The notes: a model not told the origin generated them from the letters alone. Positions 54,704-63,861 are shown, numbered from the stretch's first letter. The stretch is 64,000 nt of DNA from Micromonospora phaseoli (GCF_900109115.1 NZ_FNYV01000001.1:248001-312000), one strand, 5' to 3'. Numbers and translations: made by a program.

Positions 54704-57151
54704 ATGGCGGGCCGTACCCCTCAGGCGAGTCGGCGGCGCGGCGCGTCGCCGCGTGGTGGCACGAACAGTCGTGCCCGCCAACCGGCCAAGACGACCCGCG
54801 CGCCGGCCCGGCGCCGCACCTCGGCGCGGGGACCGGGCCCGGCCGCGTACGTCGGGCGGGCGATCCGGGCTCTGTGGATGGGCCTGGCTCACGGAGCCGG
54901 CTGGGCGGTGCGGGCCGCCGGGCGGCAGGCCGCCTCGGCCCGCGACCTCGACCCGGAGCACCGCCGCGACGGTGCCGGACTGCTGCTGATCGGTCTCGCC
55001 CTGCTCGGCGCGGGCGCGATCTGGTTCTCGGCGGCTGGGCCGCTCGGCGTCCGGCTGGCCGACACGGTCCGGCTCTTCCTCGGCGCCATCTCCATCGTGG
55101 TGCCGGTACTGCTCGGCATCGGGGCCTGGCGGTTGATGCGTGAGCCCGGTGACCCCGAGCACCGTGGGCGGGGGTTGGTCGGCTGGGGTTCCATGCTGGT
55201 CGCCACCGCCGCGCTGTTGCACATCGGCCAGCAGCCGGCCGGCCCGGGCGAGCGGGACTTCGCCGGCGGTCTGGTCGGCGCGGGGGTGGGCAGCCTGCTG
55301 GAGCGCTCGGTCACCGCCTGGGTGGCGGTTCCGCTGCTGATCCTGCTGCTCCTGTTCGGGCTGCTGGTGGTCACCGCGACGCCGATCAACAAGATTCCCG
55401 AGCGGCTCGGGCTGCTCGCCGGTGCCGTGGTCGGGCAGACCGGGCCGGAGGCGGAGGAGGCACCCGCCACGCCGCCGCGACGGCGCCCGGCGAAGCGCAC
55501 CGCGCCGCCGGTCGACCCGGACGAGTTCGACGAGCTGGACGACGTGGACCTGCAGGAGACCATCGTCCTGCCCCGCAAGGCGCCGTCGCGGGTGCCGGCC
55601 AGCCGCAAGCCGGCCGAGCCGCCGGAGCACTCGCCCGCGCCGACCCGGGCCGAGCAGCTCGCGTTGACCGGGCTGGCCGGTGACTACACCCTGCCGCCGG
55701 CGAACCTGCTCGGCAGTGGGGCCGCGCCGAAGACCCGCAGCAAGGCCAACGACGAGGTGATCGCCGCGCTGACCGGCGTCTTCGATCAGTTCGACGTGGA
55801 CGCGGCGGTCACCGGCTTCACCCGGGGGCCGACGGTGACCCGCTACGAGGTCGAGCTGGGTCACGGGGTCAAGGTGGAGCGGATCACCCAGCTTTCCCGC
55901 AACATCGCGTACGCGGTGAAGTCGCCGGACGTCCGCATCCTCAGCCCGATCCCGGGCAAGAGCGCGGTGGGCGTGGAGATCCCGAACACCGACCCGGAGA
56001 ACGTGGCGCTCGGTGACGTGCTCCGCTCGCGCTCCGCCACCAGCGACCACCATCCGATGGTGGTGGCGCTCGGCAAGGACATCGAGGGCGGCTACGTGGT
56101 GGCCAACCTGGCGAAGATGCCGCACATCCTGATCGCGGGGGCCACCGGCGCGGGCAAGTCGAGCTGCCTGAACAGCCTGCTCATGTCCATTCTGACCCGG
56201 GCGACGCCGGACGAGGTGCGGCTGCTGCTGATCGACCCGAAGCGGGTCGAGATGACCGGCTACGAGGGCATCCCGCACCTGGTCACCCCGATCGTGACCA
56301 ACGCCAAGAAGGCGGCCGACTCGCTGGAGTGGGTCGTCCGTGAGATGGACATGCGCTACGACGACCTCGCCGCGAACGGGGTCCGGCACATCGACGACTT
56401 CAACCGCAAGGTGCGCAACGGCGAGATCAAGGCACCACCGGGCAGCGAGCGCGAGATGCGCCCGTACCCGTACCTGCTGGTGATCGTCGACGAGTTGGCC
56501 GACCTGATGATGGTCGCCCCGCGCGACGTCGAGGACTCGATCGTGCGGATCACCCAGCTCGCCCGGGCCGCCGGCATCCACCTGGTGCTCGCCACCCAAC
56601 GGCCCTCGGTCGACGTGGTGACCGGCCTGATCAAGGCCAACGTGCCGTCCCGGCTGGCGTTCGCCACCTCCTCGCTGGCCGACTCCCGGGTCATCCTCGA
56701 CCAGCCGGGTGCGGAGAAGCTGCTCGGCCGGGGCGACGGGCTGTTCCTGCCGATGGGCGCCTCGAAGCCGGTGCGGATCCAGGGTGCCTGGGTCACCGAG
56801 CGCGAGATCAGCGACGTGGTGAAGTTCTGCAAGGACCAGCGTGAGCCGGAGTTCCGCCCGGACGTGCTGGCCCCCGCGCAGGACACCAAGAAGAAGATCG
56901 ACGAGGACATCGGCGACGACCTCGACCTGCTGGTGCAGGCGGTCGAGCTGGTGGTCACCTCGCAGTTCGGCTCGACCTCGATGCTCCAGCGCAAGTTGCG
57001 GGTGGGCTTCGCGAAGGCGGGCCGGCTGATGGACCTGATGGAGACCCGGGGCGTGGTCGGCCCGTCAGAGGGCTCCAAGGCCCGCGACGTGCTGGTCAAG
57101 CCGGACGAGTTGGAAGAGGTCCTGGAGGGGCTGCGAGGTGGCGGTGACTGA
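54704..57151 (+). CDS. ftsK: DNA translocase FtsK
   Basis: An 815-residue septal motor that moves chromosome ends out of the closing septum. An Arg-rich N-terminus is followed by four membrane segments (about 85-230), a Pro/acidic linker, the RecA-like motor with Walker A GATGAGKSS (about 478) and Walker B LLVIVDELADLMM, and the C-terminal gamma winged helix (QFGSTSMLQRKLRVGFAKA). The ATG at 54704 is six bases after TACGGT and has no Shine-Dalgarno. In-frame sequence upstream is only the antisense of the YbjN genes. Confidence 0.96.
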   Translation: MAGRTPQASRRRGASPRGGTNSRARQPAKTTRAPARRRTSARGPGPAAYVGRAIRALWMGLAHGAGWAVRAAGRQAASARDLDPEHRRDGAGLLLIGLALLGAGAIWFSAAGPLGVRLADTVRLFLGAISIVVPVLLGIGAWRLMREPGDPEHRGRGLVGWGSMLVATAALLHIGQQPAGPGERDFAGGLVGAGVGSLLERSVTAWVAVPLLILLLLFGLLVVTATPINKIPERLGLLAGAVVGQTGPEAEEAPATPPRRRPAKRTAPPVDPDEFDELDDVDLQETIVLPRKAPSRVPASRKPAEPPEHSPAPTRAEQLALTGLAGDYTLPPANLLGSGAAPKTRSKANDEVIAALTGVFDQFDVDAAVTGFTRGPTVTRYEVELGHGVKVERITQLSRNIAYAVKSPDVRILSPIPGKSAVGVEIPNTDPENVALGDVLRSRSATSDHHPMVVALGKDIEGGYVVANLAKMPHILIAGATGAGKSSCLNSLLMSILTRATPDEVRLLLIDPKRVEMTGYEGIPHLVTPIVTNAKKAADSLEWVVREMDMRYDDLAANGVRHIDDFNRKVRNGEIKAPPGSEREMRPYPYLLVIVDELADLMMVAPRDVEDSIVRITQLARAAGIHLVLATQRPSVDVVTGLIKANVPSRLAFATSSLADSRVILDQPGAEKLLGRGDGLFLPMGASKPVRIQGAWVTEREISDVVKFCKDQREPEFRPDVLAPAQDTKKKIDEDIGDDLDLLVQAVELVVTSQFGSTSMLQRKLRVGFAKAGRLMDLMETRGVVGPSEGSKARDVLVKPDELEEVLEGLRGGGD

Positions 57152-57530
57152 CCGTCCGGCGTTGGCCAGGGAAGTGTTCCCGATCATCACGTCCGGCGAC
57201 CTGGACGCCGCCCGGCACTTCTACGAGGGGCTGCTCGGCGGGGTGGTCAGCTACCAGTTCCCGGAGACCGGCGAGCCCGCCTACGTCTCCGTGAGCTTCG
57301 GCGACGGGCAGTTGGGCATCGGACGCCGGGAGGCCGACGAGCAGCCGACCGGCCCGGCGACCCTGTGGGTGTACGTCGCAGACTGCGCGGCGGCGGTGGC
57401 CCGACTGGCCGAGGCTGGTGTGGAGGTGCTCGCCGAACCGCAGGCCCAGCCGTGGGGCGAACGGATGGCCACCGTCCGCGACCCGGACGGCAACCGCGTC
57501 CTGGTCGCCGACCGCGGCCGAACCCGCTGA
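57144..57530 (+). CDS. VOC (glyoxalase-fold) family protein
   Basis: A 128-residue protein of the vicinal oxygen chelate fold: EVFPIITSGDLDAARHFYEG begins the first beta-alpha-beta-beta-beta unit and MATVRDPDGNRVLVA ends the second. Metal-binding and substrate identity are unclear; it could be a lyase, a dioxygenase relative or a bleomycin-resistance-like binding protein. GTG 57144 has GAGG at 6-nt spacing and overlaps the ftsK 3' end; GTG 57138 is an alternative. Confidence 0.85.
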   Translation: MTDRPALAREVFPIITSGDLDAARHFYEGLLGGVVSYQFPETGEPAYVSVSFGDGQLGIGRREADEQPTGPATLWVYVADCAAAVARLAEAGVEVLAEPQAQPWGERMATVRDPDGNRVLVADRGRTR

Positions 57531-57553
57531 CACGTAGGCCCACCCAGATGCGC

Positions 57554-57580
57554 GGGCCCGCCACCTGAGGTGGCGGGCCC
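57554..57580. terminator. Bidirectional terminator hairpin
   Basis: GGGCCCGCCACC and GGTGGCGGGCCC form a perfect 12-bp stem around TGA, between the convergent VOC and small membrane protein genes. Confidence 0.8.
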
Positions 57581-57608
57581 GGTCGAGTGATCAATGAAAG
57601 CAGAGGTG

Positions 57609-57836
57609 TCAGAGCGCGCTGAGGATCAGCATGCTCAGCACCATGGCGACCACGTTGGCCGCGGCGGCGTACCAGCCGAGCGGCTTGTCGCCGAGGACCG
57701 CGCCGACGACGCCGAGGACCAGACCGATGACTCCGAAGAGGATCGGGTTGAGCAGCAGCGCGAGTACCGCGCATACGAAGCCCACGATGGTGCAGATGCG
57801 GGCGGCGCTGGTCGAGCGGACGGTGCTGGTGGCCAT
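57609..57836 (-). CDS. Small membrane protein
   Basis: A 75-residue protein with two or three hydrophobic segments (ICTIVGFVCAVLALLL, ILFGVIGLVLGVVGAVLG, ANVVAMVLSMLIL). The central Gly-rich hairpin pattern resembles DUF4190-like small proteins, but I cannot be sure. The ATG at 57836 follows a good GGAGGAAG, excluding the longer frame to 57884. Confidence 0.75.
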   Translation of the reverse strand: MATSTVRSTSAARICTIVGFVCAVLALLLNPILFGVIGLVLGVVGAVLGDKPLGWYAAAANVVAMVLSMLILSAL

Positions 57837-57921
57837 GTCTTCCTCCGGAAGGTGAGTCTGCGTCTGCCGTCCGTTTCTACCCACTGCGGACGCGCGCCAC
57901 GCCCCCTCGGAGTGGACAGGG

Positions 57922-58236
57922 TCAGTGATAGATCTTGAGGCCGACCACGCCGGCGACGATCAGCAGCAGACAACCGATCCGGGCCAGGCTGGCGGACTCG
58001 CCCAGCACGAGCATCCCCACCAGGGCGGTGCCGGTCACGCCGATACCGACCCACACCGCGTACCCGGTGCCGACCGGGATCTCCCGCAACGCGTACGCCA
58101 GGCCGGCCATGCTCAGCACCAGCGTGATCGCGAAGACCGCCGAGGGGAGGGGACGGGTGAAGCCGGCGGAGCGGTCCAGGGCGATCGCCCACGCCGTCTC
58201 CAGCAGTCCGGAGAGCACCAGCACGATCCAGGCCAT
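57922..58236 (-). CDS. sugE: SMR family guanidinium exporter (SugE/Gdx type)
   Basis: A 104-residue, four-helix small multidrug resistance protein. MAWIVLVLSGLLETAWAIAL (with the essential membrane glutamate) and PVGTGYAVWVGIGVTG match SugE closely, the subtype now known to export guanidinium (Gdx) rather than quaternary ammonium drugs. The ATG at 58236 follows AGAGGTG. A guanidine-III riboswitch lies 60 bases upstream on the same strand, which supports the guanidinium function independently of homology. It likely works as an antiparallel homodimer. Confidence 0.95.
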   Translation of the reverse strand: MAWIVLVLSGLLETAWAIALDRSAGFTRPLPSAVFAITLVLSMAGLAYALREIPVGTGYAVWVGIGVTGTALVGMLVLGESASLARIGCLLLIVAGVVGLKIYH

Positions 58237-58248
58237 CGGGTCACCTCT

Positions 58249-58284
58249 TCGGTGGGCCCGGCCACCGAGGGCCGGGACGAGTCG
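58249..58284 (-). promoter_or_regulatory. Candidate expression platform of the guanidine riboswitch
   Basis: Minus-strand CGACTCGTCC (plus 58275-58284) is perfectly complementary to GGACGAGTCG in the aptamer 5' side (plus 58326-58335). Next to it CCCGGCC/GGCCGGG (58270-58276 with 58257-58263) and TCGGTGG/CCACCGA (58262-58268 with 58249-58255) are mutually exclusive hairpins. The second abuts the Shine-Dalgarno (58242-58248). This suits a switch acting on translation or termination. Confidence 0.55.
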
Positions 58285-58295
58285 GGTCAACGCAC

Positions 58296-58337
58296 GGGGC
58301 GTCTTGACCTGACCGGGTACGCCCACGACTCGTCCGG
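58296..58337 (-). ncRNA. Guanidine-III riboswitch aptamer
   Basis: On the minus strand the 42-nt element carries, in order, CCGGACGAG, a variable stem arm GGGCGT, ACCCGGTCAGG, CAAGACG and CCC. This matches the class III guanidine riboswitch known mainly from actinobacteria, including the short CCGG/CCGG stem and the pseudoknot stem GGGCGT/ACGCCC. From memory, in the Thermobifida fusca example the second stem has different but still complementary bases. A TACCGT at 58364-58369 may be its -10. It lies directly upstream of the SugE/Gdx exporter gene. Confidence 0.92.
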
Positions 58338-58390
58338 GACGGCCACGCGGGCCGCCGCGACCGACGGTAGCACCGGGCGGGCGGCCCGGT

Positions 58391-58412
58391 CCGGGTGAAT
58401 CGGATCACCCGG
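58391..58412. promoter_or_regulatory. 8-bp inverted repeat between divergent promoters
   Basis: CCGGGTGA and TCACCCGG flank ATCGGA. The site lies about 40 bases before the ornithine cyclodeaminase-family start and upstream of the riboswitch promoter; it could be an operator for an unknown regulator. Confidence 0.35.
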
Positions 58413-58451
58413 GGTAGACCTCAACCTTGCTTCACCCTGCACGATGTATCC

Positions 58452-59375
58452 ATGACCGTGCTCATCTCCGACTCGGAGGTCGCCGCCGCGCTGGACGCCC
58501 CGACCACGGTGGACGCGATGCGTCAGGCCCTGCTCGCCGCATACGACGGGCGGCTGGTGGCACCGCCCCGGGCCGGTGCGCCGCTCGACGGCGGCCGGCT
58601 GATGCTCACCGCCGGGCACCTGGTCGGACAGTGGTACGGATACCGGTCGTACGACACGTTCGGGCATCCCGAGACCGAGCAGGTGGTGGTGCTGCACGAC
58701 GGACGCACCGGCGCGGTGCGGGCGGTGGCCGTGGGGGCGGAGCTGGGCTCCCGGCGTACCGGCGCGTTGGGCGGGGTCGCGGTGGACGTCCTGGCCCGGC
58801 CGGACGCGGCCACCCTCGGGGTGATCGGCTCCGGTGCACAGGCGTGGACCCAGGTCTGGGCCGCGGCGGCCGTGCGACGACTGCGTGAGGTGACCGTGCA
58901 CAGCCGCTCCGCCGCGCGGCGGGAGGCGTTCGCCGCTCGGGTCCGGGCCGAACTCGGTATCCCGGCTCGCGCCGTGCACACGGCCCGGGCAGCCGCGCAC
59001 GACCGGGACGTGGTGGTGCTGGCCACCACCAGCCCGGAACCGGTGCTGACCGCCGCCGACCTGAGTCCCGGCACGCACGTCAACGCGGTCGGCTTCAAGC
59101 AGCGTGACCGCTCGGAGTTCGACACCGACCTGCTGGACGCCGCTGCCGTGCTGGCCAGCGACTCGCTGGCACAGGCGATGTCCTACACGCCCCCGATGCT
59201 CGCCGCGCAGCCGCCGTACGCGTCCCGGCTGCGCCACCTGGGCGCGGTGCTGGCCGGAGCGACGTCCGGCCGCACCGACGCCGACCAGATCTCGGTCTTC
59301 TGCTCGGTCGGTCTGGCCGGCACCGAGGTCTTCCTGCTCGACCGCCTGGTGGGGATCCTCGCTCCGGCACGCTAG
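58452..59375 (+). CDS. Ornithine cyclodeaminase/mu-crystallin family protein
   Basis: A 307-residue NAD(P)-binding protein. The Rossmann motif appears as LGVIGSGAQAWTQVWA, followed by HSRSAARREAFA, LATTSPEPVLTAADL and GTHVNAVG. Members include ornithine cyclodeaminase, alanine dehydrogenase and ketimine reductases, so the substrate is uncertain. ATG at 58452, with no Shine-Dalgarno. It is divergent from the guanidine riboswitch/exporter unit, which may be chance or may link it to nitrogen metabolism. Confidence 0.85.
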   Translation: MTVLISDSEVAAALDAPTTVDAMRQALLAAYDGRLVAPPRAGAPLDGGRLMLTAGHLVGQWYGYRSYDTFGHPETEQVVVLHDGRTGAVRAVAVGAELGSRRTGALGGVAVDVLARPDAATLGVIGSGAQAWTQVWAAAAVRRLREVTVHSRSAARREAFAARVRAELGIPARAVHTARAAAHDRDVVVLATTSPEPVLTAADLSPGTHVNAVGFKQRDRSEFDTDLLDAAAVLASDSLAQAMSYTPPMLAAQPPYASRLRHLGAVLAGATSGRTDADQISVFCSVGLAGTEVFLLDRLVGILAPAR

Positions 59376-59435
59376 GCCGTCCCGGCCGCACCCGCCGTTG
59401 CCGGAGCCGCCAGAGCCGCCCGGTACCCTCGGATG

Positions 59436-60983
59436 GTGTCTGCCACCTCCTCGCCCGACAACTCCAGCTCGGCGCGTCTGGCGCCGCGCCGCGACCTGGA
59501 GCAGTCGCCCGACAACTCCAGCGCCGACGGCCGTCGGGTCGCCCTGTTGACCCTGGGCTGTGCCCGCAACGAGGTCGACTCGGAGGAGCTGGCCGCCCGC
59601 CTGCACGCCGACGGCTGGCAGGTGACGACCGACGGCGAGGGCGCCGACGTGGTGGTGGTCAACACCTGTGGGTTCGTGGAGAAGGCCAAGCAGGACTCCA
59701 TCCAGACGCTGCTGGCCGCCGCCGACACCGGCGCGAAGGTGGTCGCCGCCGGCTGCATGGCCGAGCGGTACGGCCGGGAGTTGGCCGACAGCCTCCCCGA
59801 GGCCCAGGCGGTGCTCAGCTTCGACGACTACCCGGACATCTCCGCCCGGCTCGGTGCGGTCGTGGCCGGCCAGGAGTTCGCCGCGCACACCCCGCGTGAC
59901 CGGCGCGAGCTGCTGCCGCTGACCCCGGTCGCCCGCCGCGGCAGCGCGGTGTCGCTGCCCGGGCACGGCCGAGGCACCGACGTCGACGAGCACACCCCCG
60001 CGCACCTGCGTAAGGTGCTGCGCCGCCGGCTCGACAACGGCCCGGTGGCCTCGCTGAAGCTGGCCAGTGGCTGTGACCGGCGGTGTGCGTTCTGCGCCAT
60101 TCCCGCCTTCCGGGGGGCCTTCGTCTCCCGTACCCCGGACGAACTGCTCGCCGAGGCCGAGTGGCTGGCCAAGAGCGGCGTCCGGGAGCTGGTCCTGGTC
60201 AGCGAGAACTCGACGTCGTACGGCAAGGATCTCGGCGACCCCCGCGCCCTGGAGAAGCTGCTGCCGCAGCTCGCCGCCGTCGAGGGCATCGTCCGGGTAC
60301 GGGCCAGCTACCTCCAGCCGGCCGAGACACGGCCCGGGCTGGTCGAGGCGATCGCCACCACGCCGGGAGTGGCGGCGTACTTCGACCTGTCGTTCCAGCA
60401 CTCCAGCGAGCCGGTGCTGCGTCGGATGCGCCGTTTCGGCTCCACCGACCGTTTCCTGGAGCTGCTGGCCGCTGCGCGGGCGCTGGCGCCGGAGGCCGGG
60501 GCGCGGAGCAACTTCATCGTCGGTTTCCCCGGCGAGACCCGGGCCGACGTCAACGAGCTGGTCCGTTTCCTCACCGAGGCCCGGCTCGACGCGATCGGCG
60601 TCTTCGACTACAGCGACGAGGACGGCACCGAGGCCGCCGGGCTGCCCGGCAAGGTCTCCGCCGCCACCGTCAAGCGCCGGTACGACAATCTCAGCGCGCT
60701 CGCCGACGAGCTGTGTTCGCAGCGCGCCGAGGATCGCCTCGGCTCGACGTTGGAGGTGCTGGTCGACTCGGTCGACGACGGCGTTGTCGAGGGGCGGGCC
60801 GCCCATCAGGCGCCGGAGGTGGACGGTTCGACCACGCTTGTCGCACCGGACGGCGGCGGGGTCGACCTGGCTGCGCTGCGCCCTGGTGACCTGGTCCGGG
60901 CCACGGTGACCGGCACCGAGGGCGTGGACCTGGTCGCGGTGCCGGAGGAGATGATCTCGGCGGCTCCCGGCGCGGCGCGGTGA
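59436..60983 (+). CDS. rimO: Ribosomal protein S12 methylthiotransferase RimO
   Basis: A 515-residue radical SAM enzyme that methylthiolates an aspartate of S12. The N-terminal UPF0004 domain has [15 protein letters not shown] and [15 protein letters not shown]; the radical SAM cluster motif is [12 protein letters not shown]; a TRAM domain ends the protein. The first 30 residues contain SPDNSS twice, from an 18-bp DNA duplication. GTG 59436 lies six bases after TACCCT and lacks a Shine-Dalgarno; ATG 59433 is adjacent. The stop overlaps pgsA. Confidence 0.95.
   Translation: MSATSSPDNSSSARLAPRRDLEQSPDNSSADGRRVALLTLGCARNEVDSEELAARLHADGWQVTTDGEGADVVVVNTCGFVEKAKQDSIQTLLAAADTGAKVVAAGCMAERYGRELADSLPEAQAVLSFDDYPDISARLGAVVAGQEFAAHTPRDRRELLPLTPVARRGSAVSLPGHGRGTDVDEHTPAHLRKVLRRRLDNGPVASLKLASGCDRRCAFCAIPAFRGAFVSRTPDELLAEAEWLAKSGVRELVLVSENSTSYGKDLGDPRALEKLLPQLAAVEGIVRVRASYLQPAETRPGLVEAIATTPGVAAYFDLSFQHSSEPVLRRMRRFGSTDRFLELLAAARALAPEAGARSNFIVGFPGETRADVNELVRFLTEARLDAIGVFDYSDEDGTEAAGLPGKVSAATVKRRYDNLSALADELCSQRAEDRLGSTLEVLVDSVDDGVVEGRAAHQAPEVDGSTTLVAPDGGGVDLAALRPGDLVRATVTGTEGVDLVAVPEEMISAAPGAAR
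59451..59522 (+). repeat. 18-bp direct repeat in the rimO 5' end
   Basis: TCGCCCGACAACTCCAGC at 59451-59468 and 59505-59522, 54 bp apart and in frame, encodes the repeated SPDNSS of the RimO N-terminal extension. Confidence 0.93.
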
Positions 60984-61648
60984 CGGCCGACCAGGACGAG
61001 GCGGGGGAGACACGACGTGCGATGCCGGGTGCGCCCACCGAGCGGAGCGGGCGGATGACCGGGGCGACGGAGTCGACGCCGGTGCCGGTGGTGGCCCGGG
61101 TGCCCGTGGTCAACGCCGCCAACGGCCTGACCGCGCTGCGGCTGCTGTTGGTGCCGGTCTTCGCGGCCTCGGTGGTCGTCTCGGGCATGACGCACGGCGG
61201 GTGGCAGGTCATCGCCTGCGTGATCTTCGCGGTCGCCTCGGTGACGGATCTGGTCGACGGCTGGATCGCCCGCCGGTTCGGGCTCGTCACCGCGGTCGGC
61301 AAGGTGGCCGACCCGATCGCCGACAAAGCGCTCACCGGCGCGGCCCTGCTGCTGTTGTCCTGGTACGACCGGCTGCCGTGGTGGGTGACGGTGGTCATTC
61401 TGGCCCGTGAGCTGGGCATCACGGCTCTGCGGTTCTGGGTGATCCGGCGGGGCGTGATCGCCGCGAGCCGGGGCGGCAAGGTCAAGACCGCGTTGCAGAT
61501 ACTCGCCATCACCTGGTACCTGTGGCCGATGCCGGCGACGCTCGCCGCCATCGGTCCGTGGATCATGGGGGCGGCGGTGGTGGTGACCGTCGTCACCGGC
61601 TTCGACTACATCGCCCAGGCATTACGCCTGCGCCGCGCCCGAGGCTGA
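60980..61648 (+). CDS. pgsA: CDP-diacylglycerol-glycerol-3-phosphate 3-phosphatidyltransferase
   Basis: A 222-residue membrane enzyme of phosphatidylglycerol synthesis. The CDP-alcohol phosphotransferase signature is complete: [20 protein letters not shown] followed by ADPIAD. Four or five membrane helices follow an unusually long polar N-terminus of about 45 residues. The GTG overlaps the rimO stop (GTGA), though a later ATG (MPGAPTERS or MTGATES) could be the start. The order rimO-pgsA-cinA-clgR-pspA matches mycobacteria. Confidence 0.93.
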   Translation: MTADQDEAGETRRAMPGAPTERSGRMTGATESTPVPVVARVPVVNAANGLTALRLLLVPVFAASVVVSGMTHGGWQVIACVIFAVASVTDLVDGWIARRFGLVTAVGKVADPIADKALTGAALLLLSWYDRLPWWVTVVILARELGITALRFWVIRRGVIAASRGGKVKTALQILAITWYLWPMPATLAAIGPWIMGAAVVVTVVTGFDYIAQALRLRRARG

Positions 61649-61665
61649 CAACCCGATCGGTGTTG

Positions 61666-61682
61666 CGGCGCGTACCGCGCCG
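61666..61682 (+). terminator. Small hairpin between pgsA and cinA
   Basis: CGGCGCG and CGCGCCG pair around TAC, 18 bases after the pgsA stop. A weak terminator or processing site. Confidence 0.4.
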
Positions 61683-61705
61683 GAAACCCGGGAAGGATGC
61701 AGATC

Positions 61706-62230
61706 ATGGGTGTGCGGGAGGCCGAGGGGGCGATGGGCAGCGCGGCGGCGGGGGTGGTGCACCGCCTTACCGAGCGACAGGAGACGGTCGCTACCGTCGA
61801 GTCGCTGACCGGCGGGCTGCTGGCCGCCACGATCGTGGAGATCTCCGGGGCGAGCGCCGTCTACCGGGGTGGTCTGGTGGTCTACGCGACCGAGCTGAAG
61901 GAGCGGCTGGCCGGCGTACCGGCGGCGCTGCTGGCCGAGCGTGGCCCGATCGACCCGGACGTGGCGGCGGCGCTCGCCGAGGGCGGGCGGCGACGCTGCG
62001 GGGCCGACTGGGGCCTGGCCACCACCGGAGTGGCCGGCCCGGAGCCCCAGGACGGCAAGCCGGTCGGGATGGTCTTCGTCGCCGTCGCCGGCCCGGACGG
62101 CACCGAGGTGCGACAGCTCGACCTGGTAGGTGGGCGGGACCGGATCCGCGGCGCCGCCGTGACCGAGGCGCTGCGCCTGCTCGCAGAGCACGTCCAACTC
62201 TCGGGCACCGGACGCCCTGCCGTCGGGTAG
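61706..62230 (+). CDS. cinA: CinA family protein (nicotinamide-nucleotide amidohydrolase domain)
   Basis: A 174-residue single-domain protein matching the C-terminal CinA domain ([51 protein letters not shown]). In some bacteria this domain deamidates nicotinamide mononucleotide in the pyridine nucleotide cycle. The N-terminal molybdopterin-binding-like domain of full-length CinA is absent, as in other actinobacteria. ATG 61706 has GGAAGGA at a good spacing; ATG 61697 overlaps that site. Confidence 0.9.
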   Translation: MGVREAEGAMGSAAAGVVHRLTERQETVATVESLTGGLLAATIVEISGASAVYRGGLVVYATELKERLAGVPAALLAERGPIDPDVAAALAEGGRRRCGADWGLATTGVAGPEPQDGKPVGMVFVAVAGPDGTEVRQLDLVGGRDRIRGAAVTEALRLLAEHVQLSGTGRPAVG

Positions 62231-62258
62231 CCGGGCGGGGCGGGATGTCGTGGCGGCG

Positions 62259-62277
62259 CGCAACGGGTACGGTTGCG
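62259..62277. promoter_or_regulatory. CGCAAC-N7-GTTGCG palindrome upstream of clgR
   Basis: A perfect 6-bp inverted repeat with a 7-base spacer, about 80 bases before the clgR start. It resembles the CGC...GCG dyads bound by ClgR, which is known to activate its own gene in relatives. Confidence 0.45.
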
Positions 62278-62355
62278 GGAAAGCTTCGACAGCCGGAGCC
62301 GGTGCCACCGCCGGACCGGATGGCCGGGCGAACTGTGTCCCTCAGGGGAGGTGCG

Positions 62356-62811
62356 ATGGTCCTGCTACGCCGGGTGATCGGTGACGCACTGAGGGCGCGC
62401 CGGCAGGGGCAGCACCGCACGCTGCGCGAGGTCTCTTCCGCCGCCAACGTCAGCCTCGGCTACCTGTCCGAGATCGAACGCGGCCAGAAGGAACCCTCAA
62501 GCGAGCTGCTCGCCGCGATCTGCGACGCGCTGGGTGCTCGCCTCTCCGAGTTGCTGCGCGAGGTCAGCGACACGGTCGCGTTCGCCGAGCAGTTGCCGGG
62601 CGTGCTGGTGCCGGTGCAGGACGAGCCGGCCGATTCGCCGGTCGCCGCCCCGGTACACAAGGCCACCGGCCGAGGGGTGCGGCAGGTCACCTCGGACGGC
62701 TCGGTCGCCGTCTCCGCACGCCAGGACTCCCCGCTCAAGGCCACCCTGCGCAGTGCCCGGGTCCGTCCCGCCACGGACCGCACCGATCGGGACGTGGTCT
62801 GCGCCGCCTGA
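62356..62811 (+). CDS. clgR: ClgR-type XRE family regulator
   Basis: A 151-residue regulator with an N-terminal [23 protein letters not shown] and [18 protein letters not shown]. ClgR activates clp protease and envelope-stress genes in actinobacteria. The protein ends in CAA; C-terminal Ala-Ala is a known ClpXP recognition signal of this family, so it is probably unstable. The ATG at 62356 has GGGGAGG close upstream. In M. tuberculosis the order clgR-pspA-pspM forms one operon, and the same order is seen here. Confidence 0.9.
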   Translation: MVLLRRVIGDALRARRQGQHRTLREVSSAANVSLGYLSEIERGQKEPSSELLAAICDALGARLSELLREVSDTVAFAEQLPGVLVPVQDEPADSPVAAPVHKATGRGVRQVTSDGSVAVSARQDSPLKATLRSARVRPATDRTDRDVVCAA

Positions 62812-62849
62812 GACCCATCGGCCCGATGGTCGTGGTGGCCACCGCCGCG

Positions 62850-62855
62850 TAGGGT
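62850..62855 (+). promoter_or_regulatory. Candidate -10 element of pspA
   Basis: TAGGGT lies 139 bases before pspA in the 183-base gap after clgR, suggesting that pspA has its own promoter in addition to readthrough. Confidence 0.35.
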
Positions 62856-62994
62856 TGATCGCGGACGTCCCCTCTCGTCGGTACGGATGCCGTACTGGCG
62901 CCCGGCTGGGACGATGGTTGCACCATCGTCGGCGGCCGAGCTGGGACGCCGGGTGGGGCAGGCGCAGCGACGTGATTGAGGGGATACCGCGGAG

Positions 62995-63861
62995 ATGGCG
63001 AACCCGTTCGTCAAGGGGTGGAAGTACCTGATGGCGCTCTTCGGCGCCCGACTCGACGAGCACGCCGACCCCAAGGTGCAGCTCCAGCAGGCGATCGACG
63101 AGGCGCACCGGCAGCACCAGGCGCTCGTCCAGCAGGCCGCCGCGGTGATCGGCAACCAGCGCCAGTTGGAGATGAAGCTGTCTCGGCAGATGTCCGACGT
63201 CGAGCGGTTGCAGGCCAACGCCCGTCAGGCGCTGGTGCTGGCCGATCAGGCCCGGGCCAAGGGTGACGAGGCGGAGGCCGGGCGTTACGAGCAGTCCGCG
63301 CAGGCCCTGGCCACCCAGCTGGTCTCCGCGGAGCAGTCCGCGGAGGACCTGAAGACCCTGCACGACCAGGCGCTCGGCGCCGCCGGGCAGGCCCGCAGGG
63401 CGGTGGAGAACAACTCGATGATCCTCCAGCAGAAGCTCGCCGAGCGCGCCAAGCTGCTCAGCCAGCTGGAGCAGGCCAAGATGCAGGAGAGCGTGGCGGC
63501 CTCGCTGGAGTCGATGTCGGCGCTCACCGCCCCCGGCAGCACCCCCACCCTGGACGAGGTCCGCGACCGCATCGAGCGCCGCTACGCCAACGCGATGGGC
63601 CGGGCGGAGCTCGCCGGGAACTCGACGGAGGGCCGGATGCTGGAGATCCAGAAGGCGACCCTGGACACTGCCGGATCGGCCCGACTGGACCAGATCCGGG
63701 CCAGCATGGCCGGTGAGCAACTCGGCGCGGGCACCGAACGCGGTGCCGTGGCCGACCAGTCGGCCGCGCAGACCGGTGACCCGGCCGTGGCCCGGCTCGA
63801 TGAGATCAGGGCCAGCATGAGCCGCGATCGCGGCACCGGCGACACCACCGCCGCTGGCTGA
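62995..63861 (+). CDS. pspA: PspA/IM30 family membrane-stress protein
   Basis: A 288-residue protein with long coiled-coil helices (about 25-180; for example [20 protein letters not shown] and [20 protein letters not shown]) and an N-terminal amphipathic segment ([20 protein letters not shown]). PspA binds damaged membranes and helps keep the proton motive force. The C-terminal third contains a repeat of the type RLDQIRASM and RLDEIRASM. It follows clgR and precedes the pspM-like gene. Confidence 0.94.
   Translation: MANPFVKGWKYLMALFGARLDEHADPKVQLQQAIDEAHRQHQALVQQAAAVIGNQRQLEMKLSRQMSDVERLQANARQALVLADQARAKGDEAEAGRYEQSAQALATQLVSAEQSAEDLKTLHDQALGAAGQARRAVENNSMILQQKLAERAKLLSQLEQAKMQESVAASLESMSALTAPGSTPTLDEVRDRIERRYANAMGRAELAGNSTEGRMLEIQKATLDTAGSARLDQIRASMAGEQLGAGTERGAVADQSAAQTGDPAVARLDEIRASMSRDRGTGDTTAAG

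Noticed and set aside
57922..58326. Longer start of the SMR exporter (134 codons)
   Set aside because: The extra N-terminal residues are the translated riboswitch and expression platform; the ATG at 58236 has a proper Shine-Dalgarno and matches the SugE N-terminus.
58287..61013. 908-codon open frame on the minus strand
   Set aside because: It covers rimO and the cyclodeaminase-family gene in antisense; the last part overlaps the riboswitch. No recognisable protein.
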